Notes: generated by a model from the letters alone, not told the origin. Positions 1 to 9,039 are shown, counted from the first letter of the stretch. The stretch: DNA of 64,000 nt from Stenotrophomonas sp. ZAC14D1_NAIMI4_1 (GCF_003086775.1 NZ_CP026001.1:2010407-2074406); one strand, 5' to 3'. Program-made: numbers and translations.

Positions 1-1
1 C

Positions 2-1021
2 GAGCAGCCGGACAAGGCCATCGAACTGTTCCTGCACATCGCCGAGCTGGACAAGGAAACCTTCGAGACCCAGGTCGCGCTGGGCCACCTGTTCCGCCGT
101 CGTGGCGAGGTGGATCGCGCGATCCGCCTGCACCAGGGCCTGGTCAACCGCAACGACCTGAGCGACGCCCAGCGCGTGCAGGCACTGCTGGCGCTGGGCG
201 AGGACTACATGAAGTCCGGCCTGCTGGACCGTGCTGAAACCGTGTTCACCGAACTGGCCCAGCTGGACCAGCGCGCACCGCAGGCGCTCAAGCACCTGAT
301 CGGCATCTACCAGGCCGAGCGCGACTGGGAAAAGGCCATCGACAACGCCACCCGCTTCGAGGATGTCACCGGCGAGCCGATGGGCAAGCTGATCGGGCAG
401 TTCGAGTGCGAGCTGGCCGAGCGCTTCCGTGGCGCCGGCAAGCTGGAAGAGGCGAGGGCGGCCATTGCCCGGGCCTACCAGGCCGATGCCATGTCGGTGC
501 GCGCCGGCATCATCGAAGGCCGCCTGGAAACCGATGCCGGCAACGCCGAGGCCGCCGTGCGTGCCTTCGAGCGCGCCGCGCGCAATGATCCCGAGTACCT
601 GCCCGAGCTGCTGCCGGCGCTGATGGAGAACTACCGCAAGGTGGGTGACCTTGGCGGCGCGCGTGCCTTCCTGTCGGAAATGACCGAGCACTACCGCGGC
701 ATCGCCCCGGTCCTGGCGCTGACCCGCCTGATGGAAGAGCAGGAAGGCGTGGCACCCGCCCGGGCCTACCTCGGCCGCCAGTTGAAGGATCGCCCGTCGG
801 TGCGCGGCGAATCAGCCCTGATCGACCTGACCCTGGCCGAAGGTGCCGATTCCACGGCCACCCTGCACGACCTCAAGCACATCACCGACCAGTTGCTGGT
901 GCGCAACCCCGCCTACCGATGCACCCGCTGCGGTTTCGGCGCGCGTACCCACCACTGGCAGTGTCCGAGCTGCAAGGAGTGGGGCACGGTCAAGCCGCTG
1001 CTGAACTACGCGGTGCTCTGA
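2..1021 (+). CDS. lapB: LapB (YciM) lipopolysaccharide assembly protein, 5' end cut by window
   Basis: The reading frame is open from base 2, so the start lies upstream of the window and 339 C-terminal residues are visible. The protein is a run of tetratricopeptide repeats, with pairs of helices carrying the usual small/aromatic pattern. It closes with a rubredoxin-like metal ribbon near the C-terminus, CTRCGF followed by CPSCKEW, four cysteines in two CxxC knuckles. This combination defines LapB, an inner-membrane-anchored protein that works with the FtsH protease to control LpxC and so the rate of LPS synthesis. The N-terminal membrane helix is outside the window. LPS-related genes follow 3 bp downstream. 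The family assignment is firm; the regulatory role is inferred from E. coli. Confidence 0.93.
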   Translation, partial: EQPDKAIELFLHIAELDKETFETQVALGHLFRRRGEVDRAIRLHQGLVNRNDLSDAQRVQALLALGEDYMKSGLLDRAETVFTELAQLDQRAPQALKHLIGIYQAERDWEKAIDNATRFEDVTGEPMGKLIGQFECELAERFRGAGKLEEARAAIARAYQADAMSVRAGIIEGRLETDAGNAEAAVRAFERAARNDPEYLPELLPALMENYRKVGDLGGARAFLSEMTEHYRGIAPVLALTRLMEEQEGVAPARAYLGRQLKDRPSVRGESALIDLTLAEGADSTATLHDLKHITDQLLVRNPAYRCTRCGFGARTHHWQCPSCKEWGTVKPLLNYAVL

Positions 1022-1024
1022 GTC

Positions 1025-2002
1025 ATGGTCTGGCAGGTGATGGCCGCGCTGCTGGGGCTGGCCCTGCTCAGCGCCGCGCTGACCTGGGCGGCACGCGGCT
1101 ATGCGCTGCGCCAGCAGTTGCTTGATCAGCCCGGCGAACGCCGCAGCCACAGCGTGGCAACCCCGCGTGGCGGTGGCATCGCCATCGTCATCAGCCTGCT
1201 GGTGGCCGCCGTGGCGGCCATGTGGGCGTGGCCGGAAGCCGCTGTCAGCCTTGGCGTGGCCAGCCTCGGCCTGGTGCTGGTGGCGGGCATCGGCTGGTGG
1301 GATGACCATCGGCCCCTGCCGGCCCTGCGCCGCCTGCTGGTGCACTTCATCGCCGCCGGCCTGCTGGCCGCGCTGGTCAAGGTGCACGGTGGCAGCTGGC
1401 TGCTGGCCCTGCTGGTGCTGGTCTTCACCGCCTCGCTGATCAACATCTGGAACTTCATGGATGGGATCAACGGCATCGCCAGCAGCCAGGCGGTACTGGC
1501 CGCGCTGGGCTTCGCCGCCGTGCTGCCCTGGCCCTGGTCGCTGGTTGCCATCGCCCTGGGCCTGGCCTGCCTTGGTTTCCTGCCGTTCAATTTCCCGAAG
1601 GCGCGCATTTTCATGGGCGATGTAGGAAGTGGCGCGCTTGGCTATGCCGTCTCCGTCGTCCTGGCGGTGGCCGCGCTGCGTACGGAAATCAACTGGTTGC
1701 TGCTGCTGGTGCCCATTTCGCCGTTCCTCGTGGACGCGGGCTTCACGCTGTTGGCGCGCATCCTTTCAGGACAGCGCTGGATGGAACCCCACACCCAGCA
1801 TGTCTACCAGCGCGCGGTGCAGGCAGGAGCCAGCCACGCCCAGGTGACAGGGATGTATTTTGTTGTAGGCCTGTTCAGTATTACAGTGTTCAATATCTGC
1901 ACCAGATTGCAGCCGAGGTGGGAGGCTGTCGTAGCGGTCGCGTGGATTTCCGCGCTGGCCCTGCTTTGGCTCCTCCTGCGCAATGGATTGCGCCACCGAT
2001 AA
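1025..2002 (+). CDS. MraY/WecA-type polyprenyl-phosphate glycosyltransferase (WbpL-like)
   Basis: A 325-residue, strongly hydrophobic protein with about ten predicted membrane helices. Family landmarks are visible in order: a cytoplasmic RRSHS...PRGGG segment after the first helix, the aspartate-rich GWWDDH loop, NFMDGINGIA, FMGDVGSGALGY, and a late HTQHVYQR loop. These fit glycosyltransferase family 4, which transfers a sugar-1-phosphate from a nucleotide sugar to undecaprenyl phosphate and so starts O-antigen or related glycan synthesis. The ATG lies 3 bp after lapB and the WbpM-like gene follows after 15 bp, so the three are probably co-transcribed. The substrate sugar cannot be read from sequence; a WbpL-like role is inferred from the WbpM-like neighbour. 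Confidence 0.9.
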   Translation: MVWQVMAALLGLALLSAALTWAARGYALRQQLLDQPGERRSHSVATPRGGGIAIVISLLVAAVAAMWAWPEAAVSLGVASLGLVLVAGIGWWDDHRPLPALRRLLVHFIAAGLLAALVKVHGGSWLLALLVLVFTASLINIWNFMDGINGIASSQAVLAALGFAAVLPWPWSLVAIALGLACLGFLPFNFPKARIFMGDVGSGALGYAVSVVLAVAALRTEINWLLLLVPISPFLVDAGFTLLARILSGQRWMEPHTQHVYQRAVQAGASHAQVTGMYFVVGLFSITVFNICTRLQPRWEAVVAVAWISALALLWLLLRNGLRHR

Positions 2003-2017
2003 GGAATTACTCGAAAT

Positions 2018-3928
2018 ATGTCTTCACCCTGGCGGGACAGAATCCTTGGCCTGTTGCCACGCACGGCCATCGTCTGCCATGACCTGTTCATGGTCTGGGC
2101 CTGTTGGCAGCTGCTGCATGCCGGCCGTTACTCCATCCTGCCTGACGCCCCGTCGCTGCCCCTGTGGAACGTCGATACGACGCTGGTGCTCGCGCTGCAG
2201 GGCATCGTGTTCTGGCGGGTCGGCCTGTACCGTGGCCTGTGGCGGTTCGCCAGCGTCAGCGACCTGCTGAACATCTTCAAGGCCAGCTTCATCGGCCTGG
2301 TCGCCATCGTGCTGGTGCTGGCCTGGAAGCGCTTCAACGGCGTTCCGCTGTCGGTGCTGGTGATCTATCCCTTCGCGCTGTCGGCGCTGCTGGGCGCGCC
2401 GCGCCTGCTGTACCGGGCGTGGAAGGACTACCAGGCGCTGCAGTCCGATTCGACCGCGCGGCGCGTGCTCATCCTGGGTGCCGGCCAGGCGGCCGAGACC
2501 CTGGTGCGCGACCTGCGCCGCTCCGGCAACTTCGAGCCGGTCGGCCTGCTGGACGACGCCCCGCACCTGCGCGGCGCCAAGCTGCAGAGCCTGCCGATCC
2601 TGGGCACCCTCGATGACGCCCCGGCCGTGGCCCGCGAAACTGCGGCCAAGCTGCTGGTCATCGCCATTCCCTCGCTGGACGCGGTGGGTATGCAGCGCGT
2701 GGTTGCCATCTGCGAAAGCACCGGCATTCCGTTCCGCACCGTGCCCAAGCTCAGCGACATCCTGCAGGGCCAGTCGCTGCCGGGCCAGCTGAAGGAAGTG
2801 GCCATCGAGGACCTGCTCGGCCGCAAGCCGATCATGCCGGACTGGAACCTGATCCGAGGCTGGCTGGGCGGGCGCACGGTGATGGTCACCGGTGCCGGCG
2901 GCTCGATCGGTTCGGAACTGTGCCGCCAGTGCGCGCGCCACGGCGCCGGCCGCATCGTGCTGCTGGAAATGAGCGAGCTGCTGCTGCTGACCATCGAGGC
3001 CGAGCTGCGCCGCAGCTTCCCCGACGTGCAGATCGAAGCCGTGCTGGGTGACTGCGGTGACCCGGCGGTGATGCGCCACGCGCTGTCGCTGCACCCGGTC
3101 GATACCGCCTTCCATGCGGCCGCCTACAAGCATGTGCCGGTGCTCGAGCGCCAGCTGCGCGAAGCGGTGCGCAACAACATCCTGGCCACCGAGAACGTCG
3201 CGCGTGCGTGCATGGAAGCCCGCGTCGAGCATTTCGTTTTCATCTCCACCGACAAGGCCGTCGACCCGGTCAATGCACTGGGCGCCAGCAAGCGCTACGC
3301 CGAGATGATCTGCCAGAGCCTGGACCAGAAGTCCACGCATACCCGTTTCGTCACCGTGCGCTTCGGCAACGTGCTCGATTCGGCCGGCAGCGTGGTGCCG
3401 CTGTTCCGCGAGCAGATCCTGCGCGGCGGCCCGATCACGGTGACCGACCCGGAAGTGACCCGCTACTTCATGACGATCCCTGAAGCCTGCCAGCTGATCC
3501 TGCAGGCAGCGGCGTCGGCGTCGCACGGTGCCATCTACACCCTGGACATGGGCGAACCGGTGCCGATCCGCGTGCTGGCAGAACAGATGATCCGCCTGGC
3601 CGGCAAGCAGCCGTACAAGGACATTCCGATCATCTACACCGGCCTGCGCCCGGGCGAGAAGCTGCACGAGACCCTGTTCTATTCGGACGAGGATTACCGG
3701 CCGACCTCGCACCCCAAGGTGCTGGAAGCCGGCGTGCGCACGTTCTCGCGCGACATCGTGCTGGGCAACGTGCCGAGACTGCGTGACGCTATCGCCGAGT
3801 ACGACACTGATACGATCCGGGAAGTGCTGTTCGCGACGATGCCGGAGTTCTCTCCGATTGAACAGGACGCTTACATCTCCTCCGCTAAAGTTGTTCCCTT
3901 TCCGGCACGCGAGGCCAACAGGTACTAA
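2018..3928 (+). CDS. Membrane-bound nucleotide-sugar 4,6-dehydratase (WbpM/FlaA1/CapD family)
   Basis: A 636-residue protein. Residues about 1-120 contain four membrane helices, a CoA-binding-like Rossmann domain follows (LILGAGQAAE), and the C-terminal half is an extended SDR domain opening with the nucleotide-binding motif TGAGGSIGSE. The catalytic region reads ISTDKAVDP followed by GASKRYAE, where long WbpM-type enzymes carry their active-site Lys region. Family members convert UDP-GlcNAc to a 4-keto-6-deoxy sugar for O-antigen or glycan synthesis at the inner membrane. Full length for the long-form family. It sits 15 bp after the WbpL-like gene and its stop codon directly abuts galU, so the cluster reads as one envelope-sugar operon. 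Confidence 0.92.
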   Translation: MSSPWRDRILGLLPRTAIVCHDLFMVWACWQLLHAGRYSILPDAPSLPLWNVDTTLVLALQGIVFWRVGLYRGLWRFASVSDLLNIFKASFIGLVAIVLVLAWKRFNGVPLSVLVIYPFALSALLGAPRLLYRAWKDYQALQSDSTARRVLILGAGQAAETLVRDLRRSGNFEPVGLLDDAPHLRGAKLQSLPILGTLDDAPAVARETAAKLLVIAIPSLDAVGMQRVVAICESTGIPFRTVPKLSDILQGQSLPGQLKEVAIEDLLGRKPIMPDWNLIRGWLGGRTVMVTGAGGSIGSELCRQCARHGAGRIVLLEMSELLLLTIEAELRRSFPDVQIEAVLGDCGDPAVMRHALSLHPVDTAFHAAAYKHVPVLERQLREAVRNNILATENVARACMEARVEHFVFISTDKAVDPVNALGASKRYAEMICQSLDQKSTHTRFVTVRFGNVLDSAGSVVPLFREQILRGGPITVTDPEVTRYFMTIPEACQLILQAAASASHGAIYTLDMGEPVPIRVLAEQMIRLAGKQPYKDIPIIYTGLRPGEKLHETLFYSDEDYRPTSHPKVLEAGVRTFSRDIVLGNVPRLRDAIAEYDTDTIREVLFATMPEFSPIEQDAYISSAKVVPFPAREANRY

Positions 3929-4810
3929 ATGAGCAAGCGAATTCGTAAGGCGGTTTTTCCAGTGGCAGGGCTCGGGACGCGCTTTTTGCCGGCAACCAAG
4001 ACGGTTCCGAAGGAAATGCTGCCGATCATCGATCGTCCGCTTATCCAATACGCTGTTGACGAGGCCATCGAGGCCGGTTGCGACACCCTGATTTTCATCA
4101 CCAACCGCTACAAGCACGCCGTTGCCGATTATTTCGACAAGGCCTACGAGCTGGAACAGAAGCTGGAACGTGCGGGCAAGCACGAGCAGCTGGAGATGAT
4201 CCGCCACGTGCTGCCTGAAGGTGTGCGTGCGATCTTCGTCACCCAGGCCGAGGCGCTGGGACTGGGCCATGCCGTGCTGTGTGCGAAGTCGGTGATCGGT
4301 GACGAACCGTTTGCGGTGCTGCTGCCCGACGATCTGATCTGGAACCGTGGCGACGGCGCGCTGAAGCAGATGGCTGACCTCAACGAGGCCAGCGGTGCGA
4401 GCGTGATCGCAGTGGAAGACGTGCCGCACGAGAACACCGCCAGCTACGGCATCGTGGCGACCGAAGCGTTCGATGGCCGCAAGGGCCGTATTTCGCAGAT
4501 CGTGGAGAAGCCGAAGCCCGAGGACGCGCCGAGCGATCTGGCGGTGGTCGGCCGTTACGTGCTGAGCCCGAAGATCTTCGAGCTGCTGGAATCCACCGGC
4601 ACCGGTGCCGGCGGCGAGATCCAGCTGACTGATGCGATCGCTTCGCTGCTGGCGACCGACGAAGTGGATGCGTACCGCTTCGAAGGCACCCGTTTTGACT
4701 GTGGTACCCATCTGGGCCTGGTCGAAGCGACGATCCGTTTCGCGCTGGAGAACAAGAAGCTGGCGAAGCCGGCGCGCGCGAAGCTGACGGAGATGCTGGC
4801 GGAAGAGTGA
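3929..4810 (+). CDS. galU: UTP--glucose-1-phosphate uridylyltransferase
   Basis: A 293-residue enzyme that makes UDP-glucose from UTP and glucose-1-phosphate, feeding LPS core, exopolysaccharide and trehalose pathways. The nucleotidyltransferase signature GLGTRFLPATKTVPKEM is at the N-terminus, LLPDDL near residue 130 supplies the metal/nucleotide aspartates, and the C-terminal half carries VEKP and the FDCGTHLG segment typical of GalU. The ATG begins immediately after the stop codon of the preceding dehydratase, with no intergenic base. A 483-bp gap with large palindromes and a terminator follows. In Xanthomonas-group bacteria galU is needed for polysaccharide synthesis; that part is family knowledge. 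Confidence 0.96.
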   Translation: MSKRIRKAVFPVAGLGTRFLPATKTVPKEMLPIIDRPLIQYAVDEAIEAGCDTLIFITNRYKHAVADYFDKAYELEQKLERAGKHEQLEMIRHVLPEGVRAIFVTQAEALGLGHAVLCAKSVIGDEPFAVLLPDDLIWNRGDGALKQMADLNEASGASVIAVEDVPHENTASYGIVATEAFDGRKGRISQIVEKPKPEDAPSDLAVVGRYVLSPKIFELLESTGTGAGGEIQLTDAIASLLATDEVDAYRFEGTRFDCGTHLGLVEATIRFALENKKLAKPARAKLTEMLAEE

Positions 4811-4860
4811 GTTTTTCGGTTTTCGAGCGCTCCGTGCGGCGCCTTGTTTGATACGTGGGG

Positions 4861-4964
4861 GAGGGGGCGGATGGCCCTCTCCAAGACACGCCAAAGCCCT
4901 TCCATGGTGCTCGATGGCGCCATCCATGGCGCCAACGGTCTTGGAGAGGGCCATCCGCCCCCTC
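4861..4964. repeat. Large inverted repeat, perfect 27-bp arms, conserved loop (copy 1)
   Basis: Arms 4861-4887 and 4938-4964 are exact reverse complements over 27 bp, enclosing a 50-nt loop. The loop contains the 12-nt palindrome GATGGCGCCATC. Read on the minus strand, the loop matches the loop of the element at 5146-5253 (first 29 nt identical), while the arms of the two elements are unrelated. No coding function is supported. Confidence 0.85.
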
Positions 4965-5022
4965 TCGACAGTTTCCGTGGGGCGCGGACGGGAAGGGCGG
5001 AATCAAGGGCAAGAGCAAAAGC

Positions 5023-5056
5023 AAAAAAAGGCAGCCGATGGCTGCCTTTTTCTTTT
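5023..5056. terminator. Bidirectional rho-independent terminator between galU and fadA
   Basis: A seven-A run, then GGCAGCC (5030-5036), a GAT loop, GGCTGCC (5040-5046), then a T-rich run. The A-tract on one side and T-tract on the other let it stop both the plus-strand galU transcript and the minus-strand fad transcript, which converge here. Confidence 0.85.
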
Positions 5057-5057
5057 T

Positions 5058-5095
5058 GGGTCAGAGCCCTTTGCTGCGCAAAGGGATCCGACCCC
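5058..5095. repeat. Imperfect palindrome GGGTC...GACCC
   Basis: Arms GGGTC-A-GA-CCCTTTG and CAAAGGG-TC-GACCC surround a CTGCG-type centre. It looks like a dispersed palindromic element; a degenerate partial copy (GGGGTCAG-CCCTTT) follows guaA near 24534. Confidence 0.5.
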
Positions 5096-5145
5096 AGCTT
5101 TTGACCTTGCCTTTGCTCACCCCTCCGCCGCGCGGAATGCCGGGT

Positions 5146-5253
5146 GGCACGGGTGGGTGAGGCTGACCGGGACCGTTGGCGCCATGGATGGCGCCATCGA
5201 GCCCCCATGGACGGGTTTACGGCGTGTCCCGGGCAGTCTCACCCACCCGTGCC
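5146..5253. repeat. Large inverted repeat with conserved loop (copy 2)
   Basis: Arms of 28 bp at 5146-5173 and 5226-5253 differ at two positions, one of which would be a G-U pair in RNA. The 52-nt loop starts with the same 29 nt as the minus-strand loop of copy 1 (4888-4937) and ends with the same GGCGT. The stem sequence is wholly different from copy 1. Confidence 0.85.
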
Positions 5254-5293
5254 CCACAGCAAACCAGCACGTCCGCCGGCAACGCCTTGAACC

Positions 5294-6502
5294 TTACAGC
5301 GCCTCGAAAATACCCGCCGCGCCCATGCCGGTGCCGATGCACATCGTCACCATGCCGTACTTCTGCTGGCGACGACGCAGGCCGTGCAGCAGGGTTGCGG
5401 TACGGATCGCGCCGGTCGCGCCCAGCGGGTGACCCAAGGCAATCGCGCCGCCCAGCGGGTTGACCTTGCTCGGGTCCAGGCCGCAATCGCGGATCACCGC
5501 CAGCGACTGCGCGGCGAAGGCTTCGTTGAGCTCGATCCAGTCCAGCTGGTCCTGGGTCAGGCCGGCCTGCTTCAGTGCCTTCGGGATCGCGGCGATCGGG
5601 CCGATGCCCATCACTTCCGGACGCACGCCGGCCACCGAGAAGCTGACGAAACGCGCCAGCGGGGTCAGGCCGTAATCCTTGATTGCCTGCTCCGACGCCA
5701 GCAGCACGGCGCCGGCGCCATCGCTCATCTGCGAAGAGTTGCCGGCAGTGACCGTGCCGCCGAACTGGCCGTTGCGGAACACCGGGCGCAGCTTGGCCAG
5801 GCCTTCGGCCGAGGAATCCGGGCGCGGGCCTTCGTCGGTGTCGGCCACCTTGTTGCGGGTGATGATGCGATGGCCATCGGCCAGGTCCGGCAGGTGCGAG
5901 ACGATCTCGTACGGGCTGATCTCATCCTTGAACTCGCCGTTCTGGATGGCGGCCATGGCCTTCTGGTGCGAGGCCAGGGCAAAGGCGTCCTGGTCTTCGC
6001 GCGAGACCTTCCACTCTTCGGCCACCTTCTCGGCGGTGATGCCCATGCCGTAGGCGATGGCAACGTGGTCGTTGTCGAACACGCTCGGGGCCATCGCGAT
6101 CTTGTTGCCCATCATCGGCACCATCGACATCGACTCGGTGCCACCGGCCAGCATCAGGTCGGCGTTGCCCAGGCGGATCGCGTCGGCGGCCTGCGCCACG
6201 GCCTGCAGGCCGGAGGAGCAGAAGCGGTTCACGGTCTGCGCGGCAATCGTGTTCGGCAGGCCGGCCAGCAGCACGCCGATGCGGGCCACGTTCATGCCCT
6301 GCTCGGCTTCCGGCATGGCGCAGCCGATGATCGCGTCATCGATGCGGTTAACGTCCACGCCCGGGGCCTGGGCGACGACGCTGCGCAGCACGTGCGCAAG
6401 CATGTCATCGGGGCGGGTGTTGCGGAACATGCCCTTGGGCGCCTTGCCGACCGGGGTGCGGGTGGCGGCGACGATGTAGGCGTCCTGGATTTGCTTGGTC
6501 AT
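5294..6502 (-). CDS. fadA: Acetyl-CoA C-acyltransferase (3-ketoacyl-CoA thiolase)
   Basis: A 402-residue thiolase performing the last step of beta-oxidation, CoA-dependent cleavage of 3-ketoacyl-CoA. All three catalytic residues are visible: Cys95 in NRFCSSGLQ, His358 in ALGHPLGATG and Cys388 in CIGTGMGAAG. Full family length. It lies downstream of the bifunctional hydratase/dehydrogenase gene on the same strand, separated by 111 bp containing two SMAG-type hairpins (6531-6596), and converges on galU. Probably co-regulated with that gene by the PsrA-like repressor at 9040. FadA versus FadI cannot be decided from sequence alone. Confidence 0.93.
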   Translation of the reverse strand: MTKQIQDAYIVAATRTPVGKAPKGMFRNTRPDDMLAHVLRSVVAQAPGVDVNRIDDAIIGCAMPEAEQGMNVARIGVLLAGLPNTIAAQTVNRFCSSGLQAVAQAADAIRLGNADLMLAGGTESMSMVPMMGNKIAMAPSVFDNDHVAIAYGMGITAEKVAEEWKVSREDQDAFALASHQKAMAAIQNGEFKDEISPYEIVSHLPDLADGHRIITRNKVADTDEGPRPDSSAEGLAKLRPVFRNGQFGGTVTAGNSSQMSDGAGAVLLASEQAIKDYGLTPLARFVSFSVAGVRPEVMGIGPIAAIPKALKQAGLTQDQLDWIELNEAFAAQSLAVIRDCGLDPSKVNPLGGAIALGHPLGATGAIRTATLLHGLRRRQQKYGMVTMCIGTGMGAAGIFEAL

Positions 6503-6530
6503 TGCGGTGATCTCTCGAATTTTTTAGCCG

Positions 6531-6596
6531 GAGTGCCGACCAGCGGTCGGCACCTACCAGGGGCAGATGGGTGCCGACCAACGGTCAGCACCCACC
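6531..6596. repeat. Two SMAG-like hairpins between the fad genes
   Basis: GTGCCGACC-AGC-GGTCGGCAC (6533-6553) is followed by a similar hairpin with one mismatch (6570-6592). The same stem family recurs near 21041-21263 and 49213. Located in the fad intergenic gap, where such hairpins can affect mRNA stability (inference). Confidence 0.7.
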
Positions 6597-6613
6597 AGAA
6601 GCAGGGGGGGCGA

Positions 6614-8986
6614 TCAGTTCCGCAGCGGCTTGCCGGTCTTCAGCATGTGCGCGATGCGGGCCTGGGTCTTTTCCTGCTGGGCCAGTTCGACGAAGTGCTT
6701 GCGCTCCAGGGTCAGCAGCCACTCTTCGTCCACCAGGGTGCCGCGGTCGACCTTGCCGCCACACAGCACGGTGGCGATGCGCTCGGCGATCTCGTAGTCG
6801 TACGGGCTGATGAAACGGCCTTCCAGCATGTTCACCAGCATCATCTTGAAGGTGGCGATACCCACGTCACCGGCAACCTGGATGCGGCGTGCCGGCAGCG
6901 GCGGGCGGTAGCCGGCTTCGGCCAGCGCACGGGCTTCGGCCTTGGCGATGTACAGCGCTTCATAGCTGTTGAACACCACCTTGTCGGTGCTGCGCAGCAG
7001 GCCCAGTTCCTGGGCGTTGACCGCCGAGTTGGACACCTTGGCCATCGCCACGGTCTCGAAGGTCTTCTTCAGTTCGGCGAACACGTCACCGCCCGGGCCT
7101 GCGGCCTGCGAGGCGCGCACGGCCAGTTCCTTCAGGCCGCCACCGGCCGGCAGCAGGCCGACGCCGGCCTCGACCAGGCCGATGTAGCTTTCCAGGAAGG
7201 CGACAGTCTTGGCGCTGTGCATCTGGAACTCGCAGCCGCCACCCAGGGCCAGGCCGCGCACGGCAGCCACCACCGGCACCAGCGAGTACTTGATGCGCTG
7301 GCTGGTGCGCTGGAAGTTGGCAACCATTTCCTCGAACTGGTCGACCTTGCCGGCCTGCAGCAGGCCGAGGGCACCGGCCAGGTCGGCACCGGCGGAGAAG
7401 GGTTCCTTCTGCTGCCAGATCACCAGGCCCTGGAAGTCCTTCTCGGCGCGGCTGACGCATTCCTGCAGGCCGTCCAGCACCTGGTCGGAGACGGTGTTCA
7501 TCTTGGTCTTGAAGCTGACCACGGCGATGCCGTCGCCGTCATGCCACATGCGCAGGCCGTCGTTCTCGAACACGGTCTCGCCCGGGGCGAACTTCTCGCC
7601 CAGCAGCGGATCCGGGAAACGCTGGCGCTGGTACACCGGCAGCGACGAGCGCGGCAGCTTGGCGTTGCGCGACGGGCTGTAGCTGCCTTCGGCGGCATGC
7701 ACGCCGTCGCGGCCATCGAACACCCAGTCCGGCAGCGGGGCGCTGCTCATGCTCTTGCCGGCGACGATGTCATCGGCGATCCACTGCGCGACCTGCTTCC
7801 AGCCGGCAGCCTGCCAGGTTTCGAACGGGCCCAGCGACCAGCCGTAGCCCCAGCGGATGGCGAGGTCGACGTCGCGCGCGGTCTCGGCGATGTCGGCCAG
7901 GTGGTAAGCGCTGTAGTGGAACAGATCGCGGAAGGTCGCCCACAGGAACTGCGCCTGCGGGTGCTGGCTTTCGCGCAGCTTGGCGAACTTCTCGGCCGGG
8001 TTTTTGATCTTCAGGATCTCGACCACTTCCGGTGCGGCAGTGCGGTCGGCCGGGCGGTAATCCTGCTTTTCCAGGTCCAGCACGACGATGTCCTTGCCGA
8101 CCTTGCGGAAGATGCCCGCGCCGGTCTTCTGGCCCAGCGCGCCCTTGGCGATCAACGCGTCCAGCCACTTCGGCGACTTGAAGAACTCATGCCACGGGTC
8201 GTTGGGCAGGGTGTCGCCCATGGTCTTGATGACGTGGGCCATGGTGTCCAGGCCGACCACGTCGGAGGTGCGGTAGGTGGCCGACTTCGGGCGGCCGACC
8301 AGCGGACCGGTCAGGCCGTCCACTTCATCGAAGCCCAGGCCGAACTGCTGGGTGTGGTGGATGGTGGACAGGATCGAGAACACGCCGATGCGGTTGCCGA
8401 TGAAGTTCGGGGTGTCCTTGGCGTACACCACGCCCTTGCCCAGGGTGGTGACCAGGAATTCTTCCAGGCCTTCCAGCACGGAGGCGTCGGTGGTGCTGGC
8501 CGGGATCAGTTCGGCCAGGTGCATGTAGCGCGGCGGGTTGAAGAAGTGCACGCCGCAGAAGCGGTGGCGCAGCTGCTCGGGCAGCACGTCGGCCAGCTTG
8601 TTGATGCCCAGGCCCGAAGTGTTGGAGGCCAGCACCGCGTGGTCGGCCACGAACGGGGCGATCTTCTTGTACAGGTCCTGCTTCCAGTCCATGCGCTCGG
8701 CGATGGCCTCGATGATCAGGTCGCAGTCCTTCAGCTGGTCCAGGCTCGACTCGTAGTTGGCCGGGGTGATGGCTTCGGCCAGCGACTTGCTGGCCAGCGG
8801 CGCCGGGCTCAGCTTGCCGAGGTTGGCGATCGCCTTCAGCACGATGCCGTCGGCCGGGCCTTCCTTCGCAGGCAGGTCGAACAGCACGGTGTCGACGCCA
8901 GCGTTGGTGAGGTGGGCGGCGATCTGGGCACCCATGACGCCGGCACCCAGCACGGCGGCGCGGCGGACTAGCAGGGAATTGGACAT
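6614..8986 (-). CDS. 3-hydroxyacyl-CoA dehydrogenase / enoyl-CoA hydratase (FadB/FadN-type)
   Basis: A 790-residue bifunctional beta-oxidation enzyme. The start chosen is the ATG at 8986 (MSNSLLVRRAAV), because the NAD-binding motif VLGAGVMGAQIA follows at once; longer frames upstream have no homologous look. Domain order is dehydrogenase first (Rossmann domain; NTSGLGI; HFFNPPRYMHL; DTPNFIGNRIG) and crotonase-type hydratase last (LALGGGCEFQMH; IGLVEAGVGLLP). This is the reverse of E. coli FadB and matches the FadN-like architecture. It should convert trans-2-enoyl-CoA to 3-ketoacyl-CoA for the FadA thiolase encoded downstream. The TetR regulator is 53 bp upstream on the same strand. Confidence 0.92.
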   Translation of the reverse strand: MSNSLLVRRAAVLGAGVMGAQIAAHLTNAGVDTVLFDLPAKEGPADGIVLKAIANLGKLSPAPLASKSLAEAITPANYESSLDQLKDCDLIIEAIAERMDWKQDLYKKIAPFVADHAVLASNTSGLGINKLADVLPEQLRHRFCGVHFFNPPRYMHLAELIPASTTDASVLEGLEEFLVTTLGKGVVYAKDTPNFIGNRIGVFSILSTIHHTQQFGLGFDEVDGLTGPLVGRPKSATYRTSDVVGLDTMAHVIKTMGDTLPNDPWHEFFKSPKWLDALIAKGALGQKTGAGIFRKVGKDIVVLDLEKQDYRPADRTAAPEVVEILKIKNPAEKFAKLRESQHPQAQFLWATFRDLFHYSAYHLADIAETARDVDLAIRWGYGWSLGPFETWQAAGWKQVAQWIADDIVAGKSMSSAPLPDWVFDGRDGVHAAEGSYSPSRNAKLPRSSLPVYQRQRFPDPLLGEKFAPGETVFENDGLRMWHDGDGIAVVSFKTKMNTVSDQVLDGLQECVSRAEKDFQGLVIWQQKEPFSAGADLAGALGLLQAGKVDQFEEMVANFQRTSQRIKYSLVPVVAAVRGLALGGGCEFQMHSAKTVAFLESYIGLVEAGVGLLPAGGGLKELAVRASQAAGPGGDVFAELKKTFETVAMAKVSNSAVNAQELGLLRSTDKVVFNSYEALYIAKAEARALAEAGYRPPLPARRIQVAGDVGIATFKMMLVNMLEGRFISPYDYEIAERIATVLCGGKVDRGTLVDEEWLLTLERKHFVELAQQEKTQARIAHMLKTGKPLRN

Positions 8987-9039
8987 GGTGTAGGGCCTTT
9001 GTTGGTCAGCAGTTACTGGGTGGGTCACACCCGGTGGAA

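Noticed and set aside
2024..4954. 976-codon open frame on the minus strand
   Set aside because: Antisense to the dehydratase and galU; open because of high third-position GC. The protein is His/Gln/Arg-rich with no domain.
4848..5432. Plus-strand frame of about 190 codons across the galU-fadA gap
   Set aside because: Passes through both giant hairpins, the terminator and into antisense fadA; translation is an artefact of repeats.
5384..8971. 1195-codon open frame on the plus strand
   Set aside because: Antisense shadow of fadA and the bifunctional enzyme, spanning two real genes and the gap between them.
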